Shown here one piece after another: positions 38,274 through 47,736 of a stretch of DNA of 64,000 nucleotides. The DNA lies in the NCBI GenBank assembly GCA_023255415.1, contig JALRIN010000012.1, forward strand, positions 1 to 64,000, written 5' to 3'. Source of the DNA: Cypionkella sp. Lineage in GTDB: Bacteria; Pseudomonadota; Alphaproteobacteria; Rhodobacterales; Rhodobacteraceae. How positions within the stretch are numbered: the first letter of the stretch is position 1; each line of letters begins with the position of its first letter. Under the pieces are notes generated by a model. The model was not told the DNA's origin. It was given only the letters and a program-made list of their open reading frames with translations, and made no database searches. The position numbers and the translations under genes are program-made.

Positions 38274-39241
38274 GCCGCCATCCGGCGCGCGACGTCGAGC
38301 ATGCGGTTGGAAAAGCCCCATTCGTTGTCATACCAGCCAAACACCCGCAGCATGCCGCCTTTGGTGACGCGGGTTTCGGGCAGGGCCATGATCACGCTTT
38401 CGGGGCGCGCGCGCAGATCGGTCGAGACCAGCGGCTTTTGCGTGGTGCCGATCACCCCGCCTGCGGTGGCAAGGGCTGCGTTGACGGCTGCAGCACTTGC
38501 GGGCCTTTCGGTCATCACCGCCAGATCGACGGCCGAGACCGAGGCCGTGGGCACGCGCACCGCCGAGGCTTCGATCCTGCCTGCGATCTGTGGCAGAACC
38601 AGATCCAGCAAGCGTTGGGCCGAGGTGGTGGTGGGCACCATCGACAGCGCCGCCGCGCGCGAGCGGGCATAGTCGGCGGCAGGGGCGTCAACGGTGGGCT
38701 GCGATCCGGTATAGCAGTGGATCGTTGTCATCGACCCCGTCACCACGCCCCAGTTTTCATCGATCAGCCGCACCAAGGGGGCCAGCGCATTGGTGGTGCA
38801 AGAGGCGTTCGAGACGATCTTTTGGCCCCGAAGCTCGGCCTCATTAGCGCCCAGAACCACGGTCAGATCAGCGGCCTTCGAGGGCCCCGAGATCAGCACC
38901 GCGCGCGCACCTGCCCGAAGCCCACGGGTGGCCATTTCGCGGGCATCGGCGCGGCCAGTGCATTCCAGCACCACATCGACGCCTTTCAGTTCTAGCCCCG
39001 AGATATCAGCGCTGCGGTGCAAAGCAATGGCGCGCCCGTCGATCACCAGCGCGCCATCTTGCAGCCGCACATCGCCGTGCCAGACGCCAAAGACGGAATC
39101 GAATTCAAACAGATAGGCGCACATCTCGGCGGCGGCGATGTCATTGATGCCGGCGATTTCAATATCTGTCGCGCCACCCAGCAGCGCTGCGCGCAAAACC
39201 GAGCGGCCAATGCGACCAAAGCCGTTGATAAAGATGCGCAT
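38267..39241 (-). CDS. gap: Glyceraldehyde-3-phosphate dehydrogenase, type I
   Basis: 324 residues. The NAD-binding start [17 protein letters not shown] is followed by the catalytic SNASCTTN with Cys148, the phosphate-site histidine in HCYTGSQ, and a final WYDNEWGFSNRM. The protein is divergent from housekeeping Gap forms in places and might be a paralogue with another substrate. I start at the ATG at 39241 because of the AGGAG site before it. It leads an operon with the dimethylformamidase-like gene. Confidence 0.9.
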   Translation of the reverse strand: MRIFINGFGRIGRSVLRAALLGGATDIEIAGINDIAAAEMCAYLFEFDSVFGVWHGDVRLQDGALVIDGRAIALHRSADISGLELKGVDVVLECTGRADAREMATRGLRAGARAVLISGPSKAADLTVVLGANEAELRGQKIVSNASCTTNALAPLVRLIDENWGVVTGSMTTIHCYTGSQPTVDAPAADYARSRAAALSMVPTTTSAQRLLDLVLPQIAGRIEASAVRVPTASVSAVDLAVMTERPASAAAVNAALATAGGVIGTTQKPLVSTDLRARPESVIMALPETRVTKGGMLRVFGWYDNEWGFSNRMLDVARRMAAC

Positions 39242-39315
39242 GGCGGGCTCCTGTGTTGCACCATGCAAAGCACGACGCGCCCAGCCTTTCAAGGCTTGTG
39301 CGGCGGTGGACCTAT

Positions 39316-39329
39316 CGTTTGATCAAACG
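39316..39329. promoter_or_regulatory. 14-bp perfect palindrome upstream of gap
   Basis: CGTTTGATCAAACG is perfectly self-complementary and lies about 75 bp before the gap ATG, 13 bp beyond the stop of the TerB-like gene. It is a plausible dimeric repressor site. No regulator gene is adjacent. Confidence 0.5.
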
Positions 39330-39341
39330 TGGAGCGCGGCC

Positions 39342-39722
39342 TTAGGCGCGCAGCGCATGCAGATGGGCGACAAGGCCCGCGTCCAGATGCAGGCGCGCCG
39401 CAAGCATCGCCAGATAGCCTTTTTCGGCGGCCCCCTCCGGGTCAACCGCCAAAAGCGAGGCGGCGTAGATTTCGGCGGCCTCGGCCTCGCTGCGGGCAAG
39501 GGCTGCGATCTGGTTGAAATCCAAGGGCGCGTCCAATTCGGCCTGGATCATCGCCTGGGCTTCGGGACCAAGGCCCAGCTGCGGCAGATGGGCGATGATA
39601 TTGGCGCGCTCGGCAGGGGTGACTTGGCCGTCGGCCTTGGTGGCGGCGATCTGGCCGGCGCCTTGCTGGGTGGCGAAGGTCTTGGCCTCTGCAATCAAAG
39701 TCTGAAGAAAGGATTGCGACAT
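39342..39722 (-). CDS. DUF533/TerB-like small helical protein
   Basis: 126 residues, all helical. ATKADGQVTPAERANIIAHLPQLGL is followed by IYAASLLAVDPEGAAEKGYLAMLAARLHLD. This is the acidic helical repeat of the TerB/DUF533 (YebE) group, which may bind metal. It lacks the N-terminal membrane part of long DUF533 proteins. Its function is unknown. Confidence 0.78.
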   Translation of the reverse strand: MSQSFLQTLIAEAKTFATQQGAGQIAATKADGQVTPAERANIIAHLPQLGLGPEAQAMIQAELDAPLDFNQIAALARSEAEAAEIYAASLLAVDPEGAAEKGYLAMLAARLHLDAGLVAHLHALRA

Positions 39723-39819
39723 GAAGGCCTCCTTTGGTGGGCTGTGCTGTCAATATGGGCAGGCGCCGGGCGTAAACAAGGCATGAGGCAGACTGCCGCA
39801 TCAGAGCAGCCCCCGCCCT

Positions 39820-39852
39820 AAAAACCGCCCCAGCACAGGCTGGGGCGGTTTT
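39820..39852. terminator. Strong bidirectional terminator
   Basis: A perfect 14-bp hairpin, AAAACCGCCCCAGC and GCTGGGGCGGTTTT with an ACAG loop, has T/A tracts on both sides. It lies 31 bp after the stop of the small yjbE-like gene and ends the yjb cluster. Confidence 0.9.
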
Positions 39853-39883
39853 CATCTGTTGGGCGGCAAGCGCCGTTTCTGGC

Positions 39884-40096
39884 TTAGTTGGTTCCGGTGG
39901 TGGAGTCGGAAATCGCAACGATTCCAGCGATAAGCACCAATGCGCCCAGAATTGACACGCTAGGAATGCCTCCCGCGCTGGCCACTGGGCCCGATTCAAC
40001 TTCGCCGCTGGTCACTGGACCCGAGGCAACTTGTGCGAGGGCTGCGGTCGAAGAAAGCGCAATTGCGGCCGCCAATACGAGAGCTGTCTTTTTCAT
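39884..40096 (-). CDS. Small exported protein, YjbE-like
   Basis: 70 residues. A signal peptide MKKTALVLAAAIALSSTAALA is followed by a Ser/Gly/Val repeat (ASGPVTSGEVESGPVASAGG) and a hydrophobic C-terminal segment. Composition and position beside yjbF and yjbH resemble E. coli YjbE (GfcA type), a small exported protein of the exopolysaccharide operon. The gene order differs from E. coli. The assignment rests on context and low-complexity likeness. Confidence 0.6.
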   Translation of the reverse strand: MKKTALVLAAAIALSSTAALAQVASGPVTSGEVESGPVASAGGIPSVSILGALVLIAGIVAISDSTTGTN

Positions 40097-40183
40097 ATCA
40101 ATTCTCCAAATATAAATGTGTTCTAAGTTTAGCATACAGCTTTAGGCAAATCAGAAAAAGACTTTCCTGCCGTACAGGCGCAT

Positions 40184-40732
40184 TCATGGCGCGATTTTTG
40201 CATAACCCGCGCTATCCCCCAGCCATTGACGCGAATTTACCACCTTGCCGTGGCTGTCAAAGCTGAACTGGTTTCGAATCACCCGATTGGGGCTGGTGCA
40301 GGTCTCGTCCAGGCTTTGGCCTTTGCGCTGCAGGCTGCAGGCAAAGGTTTCGCGGCGCAGCGTGTCGGTGCCGTCGAGCAAGGTATAGCTGCGGCTGTGA
40401 TCGGCGCCGCTGCGCAGGGTCGCGAGCGAGGGTGCTTGGGCTGACATCAGATCAGGCCCAAAACCGCGGGTGCCAAGGATCACGCCATCGCGCAGAAACA
40501 CTTGCGGGCCATCGGCTGCGGCGTAAATCGCGACGCCGTTCTGGCTTTCGACTTTGGCGATGGTCAGGATAATGTTGCGATTTTCCAAGGTCATCGACAG
40601 ATGCGGCGCATCGGGCTTGGCGGCCACTTGCAAAGAGGCGGGGGCGACACCGCTGATGTTTGAGACCACAGCGCCGCAGCCTGCAAGCACTATCAGAGCC
40701 GCGAAAGCGGGGGTGAGGCGGGCTAGCATCAT
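40184..40732 (-). CDS. yjbF: YjbF/GfcB-family outer-membrane lipoprotein
   Basis: 182 residues with lipobox LIVLAGCG (Cys at about 19) and a beta-rich body containing NIILTIAKVESQNGVAIYAAADGP, typical of YjbF/GfcB (group 4 capsule or Yjb exopolysaccharide). The ATG overlaps the yjbH stop (ATGA), so the genes are coupled; an in-frame codon at 40750 has no ribosome-binding site. It is thought to help export polysaccharide. A yjbG homologue is not seen. Confidence 0.82.
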   Translation of the reverse strand: MMLARLTPAFAALIVLAGCGAVVSNISGVAPASLQVAAKPDAPHLSMTLENRNIILTIAKVESQNGVAIYAAADGPQVFLRDGVILGTRGFGPDLMSAQAPSLATLRSGADHSRSYTLLDGTDTLRRETFACSLQRKGQSLDETCTSPNRVIRNQFSFDSHGKVVNSRQWLGDSAGYAKIAP

Positions 40733-42831
40733 TTCCAAAATCTTCCCCAAGCCGCGTCAAGTTCGCTTTGCTGGTTGCGGCTGATGGTTTCATAAAGCCG
40801 GTCGTTGACCCGCAGCCTGGCCCCCCCGTCGCGGGTGATCGGGCGCAGAACCGCGCCTGTGGATTTCTGGGTCGGACGGCCGATAAACCAAGCCAGCGGC
40901 AGGTCGATGCGGATGCCCTTGTCAAACGAGCCTTCGCCAAATTCCTTGGCCGACATGCTGGTTTTGGTGACAAAAGCCCCGACCCGCATGCCATTGGCAA
41001 ATTCACGGTCCAGCGACAGCGTTGCGCCCAAATCTCCCGCCAGATAGCGCCCGACATCCAGTTGTGCCTGATAGCCGTTGCGCAAATCATAATAGGCCGA
41101 GATATGGCCGGTCAGGCTGCTATAGCTTTGCAGGCCAAAGCGCTGATTGAAATCGCGTTGTTTGACGTAGTTCAGCTCAAGCCCCAAGGCATAGGGTTTG
41201 TTGACCTGCTGCCACAGCACCTCGGTTGAGAGGCCGGCATACATCGCCTCGAGGTAGCCAGCCGTGACGCGGGTATAAAGGCTGGAGGTTGGCTTGGCAT
41301 ACCAGGCAAGGGTCAGGCTTTCCAAGGCAGGGTCGCCTTGGGTAGCGTAAAGCGCTGCATCGCTGCGGACTTTGTGGCGGGCGATGGAATTGGACAGGCG
41401 TTTGCTGTCGATTGTGCCCGCCAGTTTCTTGGTCATAGCCCCCGAAACAAACAGCCCCGGCGCGATGTCATAGCGCCCCGAAAGCCGCAGGCCCAGATCG
41501 GCCTGAAGCGGCGCGTTGGGGTCAAAAAGCGAGGTCGCGACATAGGGCGCAAAGCCGTAGGTCAGCTTTGGATAAAGCCCCTCGCCGCGCAGCGCCTGGG
41601 CTGGGATCGGGCCAAGCGCTGGCAGGATCTCTGCGCGCGCACGGCTTTGGGCGGATTGGTCGGCGTCAAACTGCAGGTCTTCCAGATCGCTGCGGGCAAT
41701 CACCACTTTCGACAGGCCGACGCCTTGTTTCACCGGCACGATTTCAAAACGGCTGATGGATGCGGGCATGACAGTGGCCAAGGCGCGTGCGGCGCGGCCG
41801 ATGGCTTGCGGCGCGTTGTCGATCTGGGTGTTGCGGATGCGCAATTCGGCTGTGGTGGCGGTGACGGCCAAAGCCTCGATCACGATGCCATCTGCGGCCA
41901 GGATCGCTTGGGTTTGATCGCGCAGCCGTTTCAGCTGTGACGGGTCGTCGAGGCTGGCTGCGCTCCAGCCTTGGGCGGCGGCACTGCTGCGCACCGGCAG
42001 CGGGCCGGGGCCGGCCTGGCCGCCGGTTGGGCTGCGGAAAGGATCCAGTTGAAAGCTGAGCGCAAAGCCGATCTGGCTGCCGTAAAGCGAATAGACCCCC
42101 AGTTTGGCGCCGCTCTTGGTGTGATATTCGGCACCAAAGTTGATCGGACTGCTGCGGTCAAAGCTTTTGCGCAGGCCAGATTCCAAGCTATAGGCATCCG
42201 AGGAATATTCGGCCTTCAGGCTGATTTTATCGCTGACGGCATATTCAAGCCCGCCAAAGGGGGCGATATCGCCCTTGAACCATTCCCCCGTGCGCAGATT
42301 GCCGCCCAAGCCCACCGCGACGCGTGAGCGCGCGCCAAAGGGCGCACCGATTGCGTTATAGCTGCCCAAGCGGCCCCAGCCGAGGCCTGCGGTGAGCTTC
42401 AGCTTTGGCCCCAGGGATTTGGTTGCGACGATATATTCGCCGGAAAACACGCCTGTGCCAATAAAATCCTGCATGCCGAGGGTCAGATTTGGCAGGTAGC
42501 GGCCTTCGCTGATCAGCTTGTAGCGCAGATCAAAGCTGCGGTCGTAAAGCGTGCTGGGCGCGGTGCGAGATCCCCAATGTTCGATGCTGGAATAACGAAA
42601 GCTGCCCGAAAGCCGCGGTGTGATCTGAAAGCTGAGCGTGGTGCGGCCGGTTGGGCCAAACTGCGAGCGGGCGATGCTGAGCGTGCCATCGCTTTGCTGA
42701 TCTGCGCTGGGCATATCAATCAACCCTGTCACGCCGTACATCGACAAAGACAGCGGTGTCTCGGCCAAGCTGGGGTGCGCGACCATTGCGCCAAGCGCCA
42801 TGCAAAGGACTGTCTTATGAAATGTCATCAA
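40729..42831 (-). CDS. yjbH: YjbH/GfcD-family outer-membrane protein for exopolysaccharide
   Basis: 700 residues. A signal peptide ends near residue 23 (PSLA-ET). A beta-barrel-like first half follows (SLSMYGVTGLIDMPSADQQSDGTLSIARSQFG, typical YjbH start). The C-terminal half has repeated aromatic beta-strands such as LGLELNYVKQRDFNQRFGLQSYSSLTGHISAYYD. It probably sits in the outer membrane and takes part in polysaccharide export. It is the first gene of the unit and is divergent from the beta-helix protein. Confidence 0.88.
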   Translation of the reverse strand: MMTFHKTVLCMALGAMVAHPSLAETPLSLSMYGVTGLIDMPSADQQSDGTLSIARSQFGPTGRTTLSFQITPRLSGSFRYSSIEHWGSRTAPSTLYDRSFDLRYKLISEGRYLPNLTLGMQDFIGTGVFSGEYIVATKSLGPKLKLTAGLGWGRLGSYNAIGAPFGARSRVAVGLGGNLRTGEWFKGDIAPFGGLEYAVSDKISLKAEYSSDAYSLESGLRKSFDRSSPINFGAEYHTKSGAKLGVYSLYGSQIGFALSFQLDPFRSPTGGQAGPGPLPVRSSAAAQGWSAASLDDPSQLKRLRDQTQAILAADGIVIEALAVTATTAELRIRNTQIDNAPQAIGRAARALATVMPASISRFEIVPVKQGVGLSKVVIARSDLEDLQFDADQSAQSRARAEILPALGPIPAQALRGEGLYPKLTYGFAPYVATSLFDPNAPLQADLGLRLSGRYDIAPGLFVSGAMTKKLAGTIDSKRLSNSIARHKVRSDAALYATQGDPALESLTLAWYAKPTSSLYTRVTAGYLEAMYAGLSTEVLWQQVNKPYALGLELNYVKQRDFNQRFGLQSYSSLTGHISAYYDLRNGYQAQLDVGRYLAGDLGATLSLDREFANGMRVGAFVTKTSMSAKEFGEGSFDKGIRIDLPLAWFIGRPTQKSTGAVLRPITRDGGARLRVNDRLYETISRNQQSELDAAWGRFWK

Positions 42832-43064
42832 GCGCCTTGTGAAAATTTAGTATATCTTAAATCTATCCCTGAACCCTAGCCGATCAAAGCCGCGCTGGCC
42901 ACCGATGGTTTCACAATCCTTGTGGTCGCGGCGTTTGTGTCACGGCTTTTGCCGCAGCGCGCGCTGATCTTAGCCGCTGTTAACCGCTTATTTGTAGCTT
43001 GCCTTTCCGAAGCGCCCGCGAGCCGTGGCGGGCGAGGCTGCAGCAAAAGGGGCAAGGACTCGCG

Positions 43065-45353
43065 ATGAATAAGGCAATTACCCAAGGTTTGGTTCTGATG
43101 CCGCCGCCCTTTGTGGCGGGGTTGGATCTGTGGTCGCGCGAAGATGGCGCGCCGGGGCAGGGCAGTTATGACAATGTTGCCACTGCGGCCTTTGTGCCTG
43201 CCGATCAGGATTTTGGCGGCTGTCTGGAGCTGATGAAGACCACCTCGGTGCAAAAGCTGCGCTGTTTTCAGCAAATTCCCTATCTGCCGGGGATGTATTT
43301 GCGCGTTACCACCCGCGTCAAGGCGATCAGCGGTGCGCTGCCTGCGGTGCGCATTGCGGGCTGGGCGGGCAATTCGGCGGGGGCGAATGTCGCCTCTGCC
43401 GCGCAGCAGGGGCCAAGCGTGCAACTGACCGGCTATGGCAAGGCGGTGACGATTTCGGCGATCATCGGTTCGGGCAACCGCGCGGGGGTCAATATGAGCT
43501 GGGGCTTGGCGCCGGTTTTCGGCCACTTTGGGCTTGATCTGACCGGCGCCACTGGCGGCGTGGTGCGGATCGAGGATTTCACCATCGAGGATGTCACCTC
43601 GGTGTTTCATGACGAGATGTTCAATTGGGTCGATGTGCGCGATTATGGTGCGATTGGGGATGGGGTGAGCGACGACCGCGCCGCCTTCGAGGCCGCAGAT
43701 ACCGCTGCCAATGGCAAAACCGTGATCGTCTCGCCGGGCAATTATTACATCGGGTCGCATCTGACCTTTGACAATCCGGTCAAGTTTGAAGGCGTGATCA
43801 CCATGCCTGATGCGATGCGGCTGGCCTGCACGCGCAACTATGATCTGGACACCTATGCCGCCGCCTTTGGGTCCGAGCTGACCGGGTTTAAAAAGGCCCT
43901 GCAAGCGCTGTTTTATTTCACCGATCACAATATGCTGGATCTGGGCGGGCGGCGGATCGAGCTGACCGAGCCTTTGGATATTGCGGCTTTGTCGGGCCTT
44001 AGCAGCTTTACCCAGCGTCGCGTGATGTCAAACGGCACGCTTGTGGCGCTGGCTAGTGCGGCCTGGGGGCTGACCACGGCCACCGCGACGGCCACCTATG
44101 CGCCCAGCAACGTCTATGATCTGACCGGCGTCAGTAATATCGGCACGATTCCGGTGGGGGCTTTGGTGACGGGAACGGGGGTTGGGCGCGAGGTTTACGT
44201 GCGTTCAAAAAACACCGCGACCAACACGCTGACCCTAAGCCAGCCGCTGTGGGGCGGGGCGGGCACCCGCAGCTATAGCTTTACGCGGTTCAAATATATG
44301 TTGGATTTCTCGGGCTTTAGCAACATCTCGCGCTTTGAGATGCACAATATCGAATTCAGCTGCGGATCCTTGGCCAGCGCGGTTTTCTTGGGCGATACCG
44401 GCGCGGTTATGGTGATGAATGATTGCGCCTTTAACCAGCCGAAAGACCGCGCGATCAGCTCGAAAGGCACGGGCTGTCAGGATTTGCACGTTGACCGCTG
44501 CCTGTTCTATTCCAGCGAGGAAGGGCTTTTGGTGCAAGATCGCAGCAGTGTCGCGATCAACACCAATGCCAATGACGTCAAGATCCGCAACAACCGGGCC
44601 TCGCGCTTTGCCCATTTCGCGGTGGTGGCAGGGCAGAGTACGGTTTTTGTCGGCAACCATTTCTTTGGCGGCGATGGCGCCGATGTTGGCGTGCGCAAAG
44701 CCGGGGTGGTGCTGACCTATCCCAATTCGAAGACCTATTTTACCGGAAATTACATCGACAATTCCTTTATTGAACTAAGCAATGAACACGATGCCTTTCC
44801 CGACTTTTCCAGCGAATACACCTTTGGCGCGGTGACGATCACCGGCAATATCTTTATTTGCCAGCATTGCGCGCCGTGGTTTGCCTATATTGTGGTCACC
44901 CCGCGCGGGCCGGGGCATTCGATCAGCGGGCTGAATGTCACCAGCAATGTGTTCTCGGCGCGGCAAGGCAATATTGATCGGGTGGACAATGTGGATACCA
45001 GCTATGCCAGCCTGAGCTATACCTCGTTCAAGAACATCAACTTTCGCGACAACAGCTTTAACGGCGTGGTGACGCGGTCGTTAAGCCCTTTGTATCTGGA
45101 ACATGTGCAAAGCACGGCCTCGACCACTTGGACGGTGGATACGGCGGGGCAACTGCCCTTTGCCGGGCGGGCGCGCAATTTGGTTTCGGTGGTGGCAGAG
45201 GGGGCGATCACCACGGCCAGCGGGGCGGTGCAATGGGTGACGCCCTATTGCGAGGTGGAACAAAGCACCGGCGCGCAAAGCGTCAATCTGAAATGGCCCG
45301 TGGCGGTGAAGGGGCGGGTGCAGGCGACGATCCGCTGCGATAACCCGGCCTAA
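43065..45353 (+). CDS. Glycosyl hydrolase 28-related / pectate-lyase-3 beta-helix protein
   Basis: 762 residues. The N-terminal domain (about 1-190, MNKAITQGLVLMPPPFVAGLDLW...) is a beta-sandwich seen in Rhodobacterales homologues. From about 195 the motif VDVRDYGAIGDGVSDDRAAFEAA begins a right-handed beta-helix of the pectate-lyase-3 type, with a DRAISSKGTGCQDLHVDRC rung. No signal peptide is seen, so export would need another route. Placed opposite yjbH, it may cut or bind the exopolysaccharide. The ATG at 43065 follows AAGGA by 6 bases. The 3' end overlaps the next, convergent gene by 4 bp. Confidence 0.85.
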   Translation: MNKAITQGLVLMPPPFVAGLDLWSREDGAPGQGSYDNVATAAFVPADQDFGGCLELMKTTSVQKLRCFQQIPYLPGMYLRVTTRVKAISGALPAVRIAGWAGNSAGANVASAAQQGPSVQLTGYGKAVTISAIIGSGNRAGVNMSWGLAPVFGHFGLDLTGATGGVVRIEDFTIEDVTSVFHDEMFNWVDVRDYGAIGDGVSDDRAAFEAADTAANGKTVIVSPGNYYIGSHLTFDNPVKFEGVITMPDAMRLACTRNYDLDTYAAAFGSELTGFKKALQALFYFTDHNMLDLGGRRIELTEPLDIAALSGLSSFTQRRVMSNGTLVALASAAWGLTTATATATYAPSNVYDLTGVSNIGTIPVGALVTGTGVGREVYVRSKNTATNTLTLSQPLWGGAGTRSYSFTRFKYMLDFSGFSNISRFEMHNIEFSCGSLASAVFLGDTGAVMVMNDCAFNQPKDRAISSKGTGCQDLHVDRCLFYSSEEGLLVQDRSSVAINTNANDVKIRNNRASRFAHFAVVAGQSTVFVGNHFFGGDGADVGVRKAGVVLTYPNSKTYFTGNYIDNSFIELSNEHDAFPDFSSEYTFGAVTITGNIFICQHCAPWFAYIVVTPRGPGHSISGLNVTSNVFSARQGNIDRVDNVDTSYASLSYTSFKNINFRDNSFNGVVTRSLSPLYLEHVQSTASTTWTVDTAGQLPFAGRARNLVSVVAEGAITTASGAVQWVTPYCEVEQSTGAQSVNLKWPVAVKGRVQATIRCDNPA

Positions 45354-45853
45354 AGCAGATCGGCTGCGCTAAGGTGAAAGGCGCGCGCAAAGCCTGCGTT
45401 CAAAAGTGCAGAGACCGGGTGCAGCCGCACAAAGCTGAAATCGGCGAAATCGATGTAAAGGGCTGCCTTGGGGTGGCCCTTTAGCCATTCTGCCCGCAGG
45501 CCCGCGCGGCTTGGGTCGTTGGCTGTGATAAACTCGGCGCGGGCGCGCAGCATCAGGCGCGGATGCGTCAGGGCATCGCCGCGCGCGCCGACCTCGCCCA
45601 GCATCACCGCGCAATCGGGATGCGCGCGCAGCGCCGCCACATGCGGCGCCAGTGCCGAGATCAGTGTCAGCGGCCCGCCTTCGGGGGCCAGACCAAAGCC
45701 GATGCGGCTGATCCCCGGGGTTAGCGTCTCTGGGTCGGTCCAAGCCAAAGCGGCGTGGTTTGCCCCCGCCAGCAGCGCCCGGGCTTGGGCGCGTGCGGCG
45801 TCATCTGCGGCGGAAACCGGGTCGGGGCGCGGGGGGGCGGAATTTGCGGACAT
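45350..45853 (-). CDS. Pyridoxamine 5'-phosphate oxidase-family flavoprotein (HugZ-like)
   Basis: 167 residues of split-barrel FMN-binding fold: LTLISALAPHVAALRAHPDCAVMLGE, then DALTHPRLMLRARAEFI, then KAALYIDFADFSFVRLHP. It is shorter than HugZ heme oxygenases and lacks their C-terminal domain. The activity might be FMN- or F420-type reduction, which the sequence does not settle. It converges on the beta-helix gene. Confidence 0.82.
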   Translation of the reverse strand: MSANSAPPRPDPVSAADDAARAQARALLAGANHAALAWTDPETLTPGISRIGFGLAPEGGPLTLISALAPHVAALRAHPDCAVMLGEVGARGDALTHPRLMLRARAEFITANDPSRAGLRAEWLKGHPKAALYIDFADFSFVRLHPVSALLNAGFARAFHLSAADLL

Positions 45854-45928
45854 GATTGCCTTGCGTGATGGCCTTGCTTGACGAATGCCCCTGAGAGGCG
45901 TTTGTGTAGGCCATATTAACAGGAACGC

Positions 45929-47578
45929 ATGATGACCCCAAGTCCCAGACAGCCCGCCAGCGAATTCACCCCCAAGCTGATCACCACCATTCGAGAGGGC
46001 TACGGGCTGGGGCAGCTGCGCGCCGATGTGGTGGCGGGGCTGACAGTTGCAATTGTGGCGCTGCCTTTGTCGATGGCGATTGCGATTGCCAGCGGGGTCG
46101 GGCCCGAGCGCGGCCTGTTCACCGCGATTGTGGGCGGCTTTATTGTATCTATGCTGGGCGGATCGCGGTTTCAGATCGGCGGACCTGCGGGGGCGTTTAT
46201 CGTTCTGGTGTCGGCCTGTGTGACGCAGACGGGCGCGGCGGGGCTGACGCTTGCGGTGCTGTTGTCGGGCGCGATGCTGTCGGTCTTGGCGCTGCTGCGG
46301 TTGGGCAGCTATGTGCGGTTTATTCCCTATCCGGTGACGCTTGGCTTTACCGCGGGCATTGCGGTGATCATCTTTGCCAGCCAGATCAAGGATCTGTTCG
46401 GCCTGTCGCTGCTGGGCGAGCCTGCGGCGATTTTGCCGAAACTTGCAGTGCTGTGGGAGGCGCGTGCCAGTTTGAACACCAGTGCGGCGGCAGTGGCAAT
46501 TGCCACGATTGCGCTGATTGTTGGCATCAAGCGGATTTCGCCCAACCTGCCCAATATGCTGATTGCGGTGGCGGTGGCGGGGCTGGCAAGTTTCGCGCTG
46601 CAGCTGCCGGTCGAGACGATGTATTCGCGCTTTGGCGATCTGCCGCGCAGCCCGCCTGCGCCCAGTCTGCCACCGCTTTCGATGGATTTGGTGCGGGTCG
46701 CGCTGCCTTGGGCGGTCAGCTTTACTCTGCTAGGTGCGATTGAATCGCTGCTGTCGGCGGTGGTGGCCGATGGCATGTCGGGGCGCAGGCACCGGCCGAA
46801 CGCCGAGTTGCTGGCGCAGGGCGTGGCCAATATCGCCTCGGCGCTGTTTGGCGGCATTTGTGTGACGGGCACGATTGCGCGCACCGCAACCAATGTGCGG
46901 GCGGGGTCGAAAGGCCCGGTCTCGGGCATGGTGCACGCGGTGTTTGTGCTGCTGTTCATGCTGATTGCAGCGCCTTTGGCCGGCTATATCCCCTTGGCGG
47001 CCTTGGCGGGGCTTTTGGCGGTGGTGGCTTGGAACATGGCCGAGAAGGCCGAGTTCTGGCATTGTTTGCGCGCCAGTCGCGCCGATGCGGTGGTGCTTTT
47101 GGTGACCTTTGGTCTGGTGGTGTTCCGCGATCTATCCGAAGGCATTGTCGCAGGCTTTGCGTTGGGCGGATTGGTGTTCATTCACCGCATGTCAGAGGCG
47201 GCTTCGGTCGAGGCACCGGTGGTGACCGAGCCTTTGGCGCAATTTCCTGACTTGGCGGTGCACCGCCTGCACGGCCCCTATTTCTTTGGCGCGGCAGCAC
47301 GGCTTGGCGCGGCTTTGGATCAACTGGCCGAGGCCCCGCGCGGGCTGGCGGTGGATTTCACCGATGTGCCCTTTATCGACAGCACCGGCGCGCATTCCTT
47401 TGCGCTTTTGGCGCAGAAAATGGCGCGTAAACACGAAATCTTGTATCTGATCGGCGCCCGCCCCGAGGTGGCGCAGGCGCTGAAACAGGCCGGTGTTGCC
47501 GCCCCCGAAGCTTGCTTTGTGGGCTCGTTGGCAGAGCTGCAGGCCGCTGATTCGGGGTCGCGAATCACCACCGCCTAA
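45929..47578 (+). CDS. SulP-family anion transporter with STAS domain
   Basis: 549 residues. About ten to twelve membrane helices start with LRADVVAGLTVAIVALPLSMAIAIASGVGPERGL, a SulP signature. A cytoplasmic STAS domain (about 430-540) has FTDVPFIDSTGAHSFALL. SulP proteins move sulphate, bicarbonate or dicarboxylates; the substrate is not readable. Two ATGs in tandem start the gene after AGGA. It lies upstream of the acs module but is separated from it by 314 bp. Confidence 0.92.
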   Translation: MMTPSPRQPASEFTPKLITTIREGYGLGQLRADVVAGLTVAIVALPLSMAIAIASGVGPERGLFTAIVGGFIVSMLGGSRFQIGGPAGAFIVLVSACVTQTGAAGLTLAVLLSGAMLSVLALLRLGSYVRFIPYPVTLGFTAGIAVIIFASQIKDLFGLSLLGEPAAILPKLAVLWEARASLNTSAAAVAIATIALIVGIKRISPNLPNMLIAVAVAGLASFALQLPVETMYSRFGDLPRSPPAPSLPPLSMDLVRVALPWAVSFTLLGAIESLLSAVVADGMSGRRHRPNAELLAQGVANIASALFGGICVTGTIARTATNVRAGSKGPVSGMVHAVFVLLFMLIAAPLAGYIPLAALAGLLAVVAWNMAEKAEFWHCLRASRADAVVLLVTFGLVVFRDLSEGIVAGFALGGLVFIHRMSEAASVEAPVVTEPLAQFPDLAVHRLHGPYFFGAAARLGAALDQLAEAPRGLAVDFTDVPFIDSTGAHSFALLAQKMARKHEILYLIGARPEVAQALKQAGVAAPEACFVGSLAELQAADSGSRITTA

Positions 47579-47736
47579 ACCGCGCTTGACTTGCCGCTGT
47601 TGCAGCGGCGCGGGTGGGCCAAAGCGGCGGGTCTGCACCAGTTGCACCGTGTCGCCTTTGCGCTGCGACAGCTTTGCTGCGCTGGGAGGTATAAATTCAT
47701 TGCCACTTTTCAGATAATTTACAAAGTTCACCAAGC

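Noticed and set aside
42876..43928. A 350-codon minus-strand frame opposite the beta-helix gene
   Set aside because: It lies antisense to a gene with a clear motif and has shadow composition.
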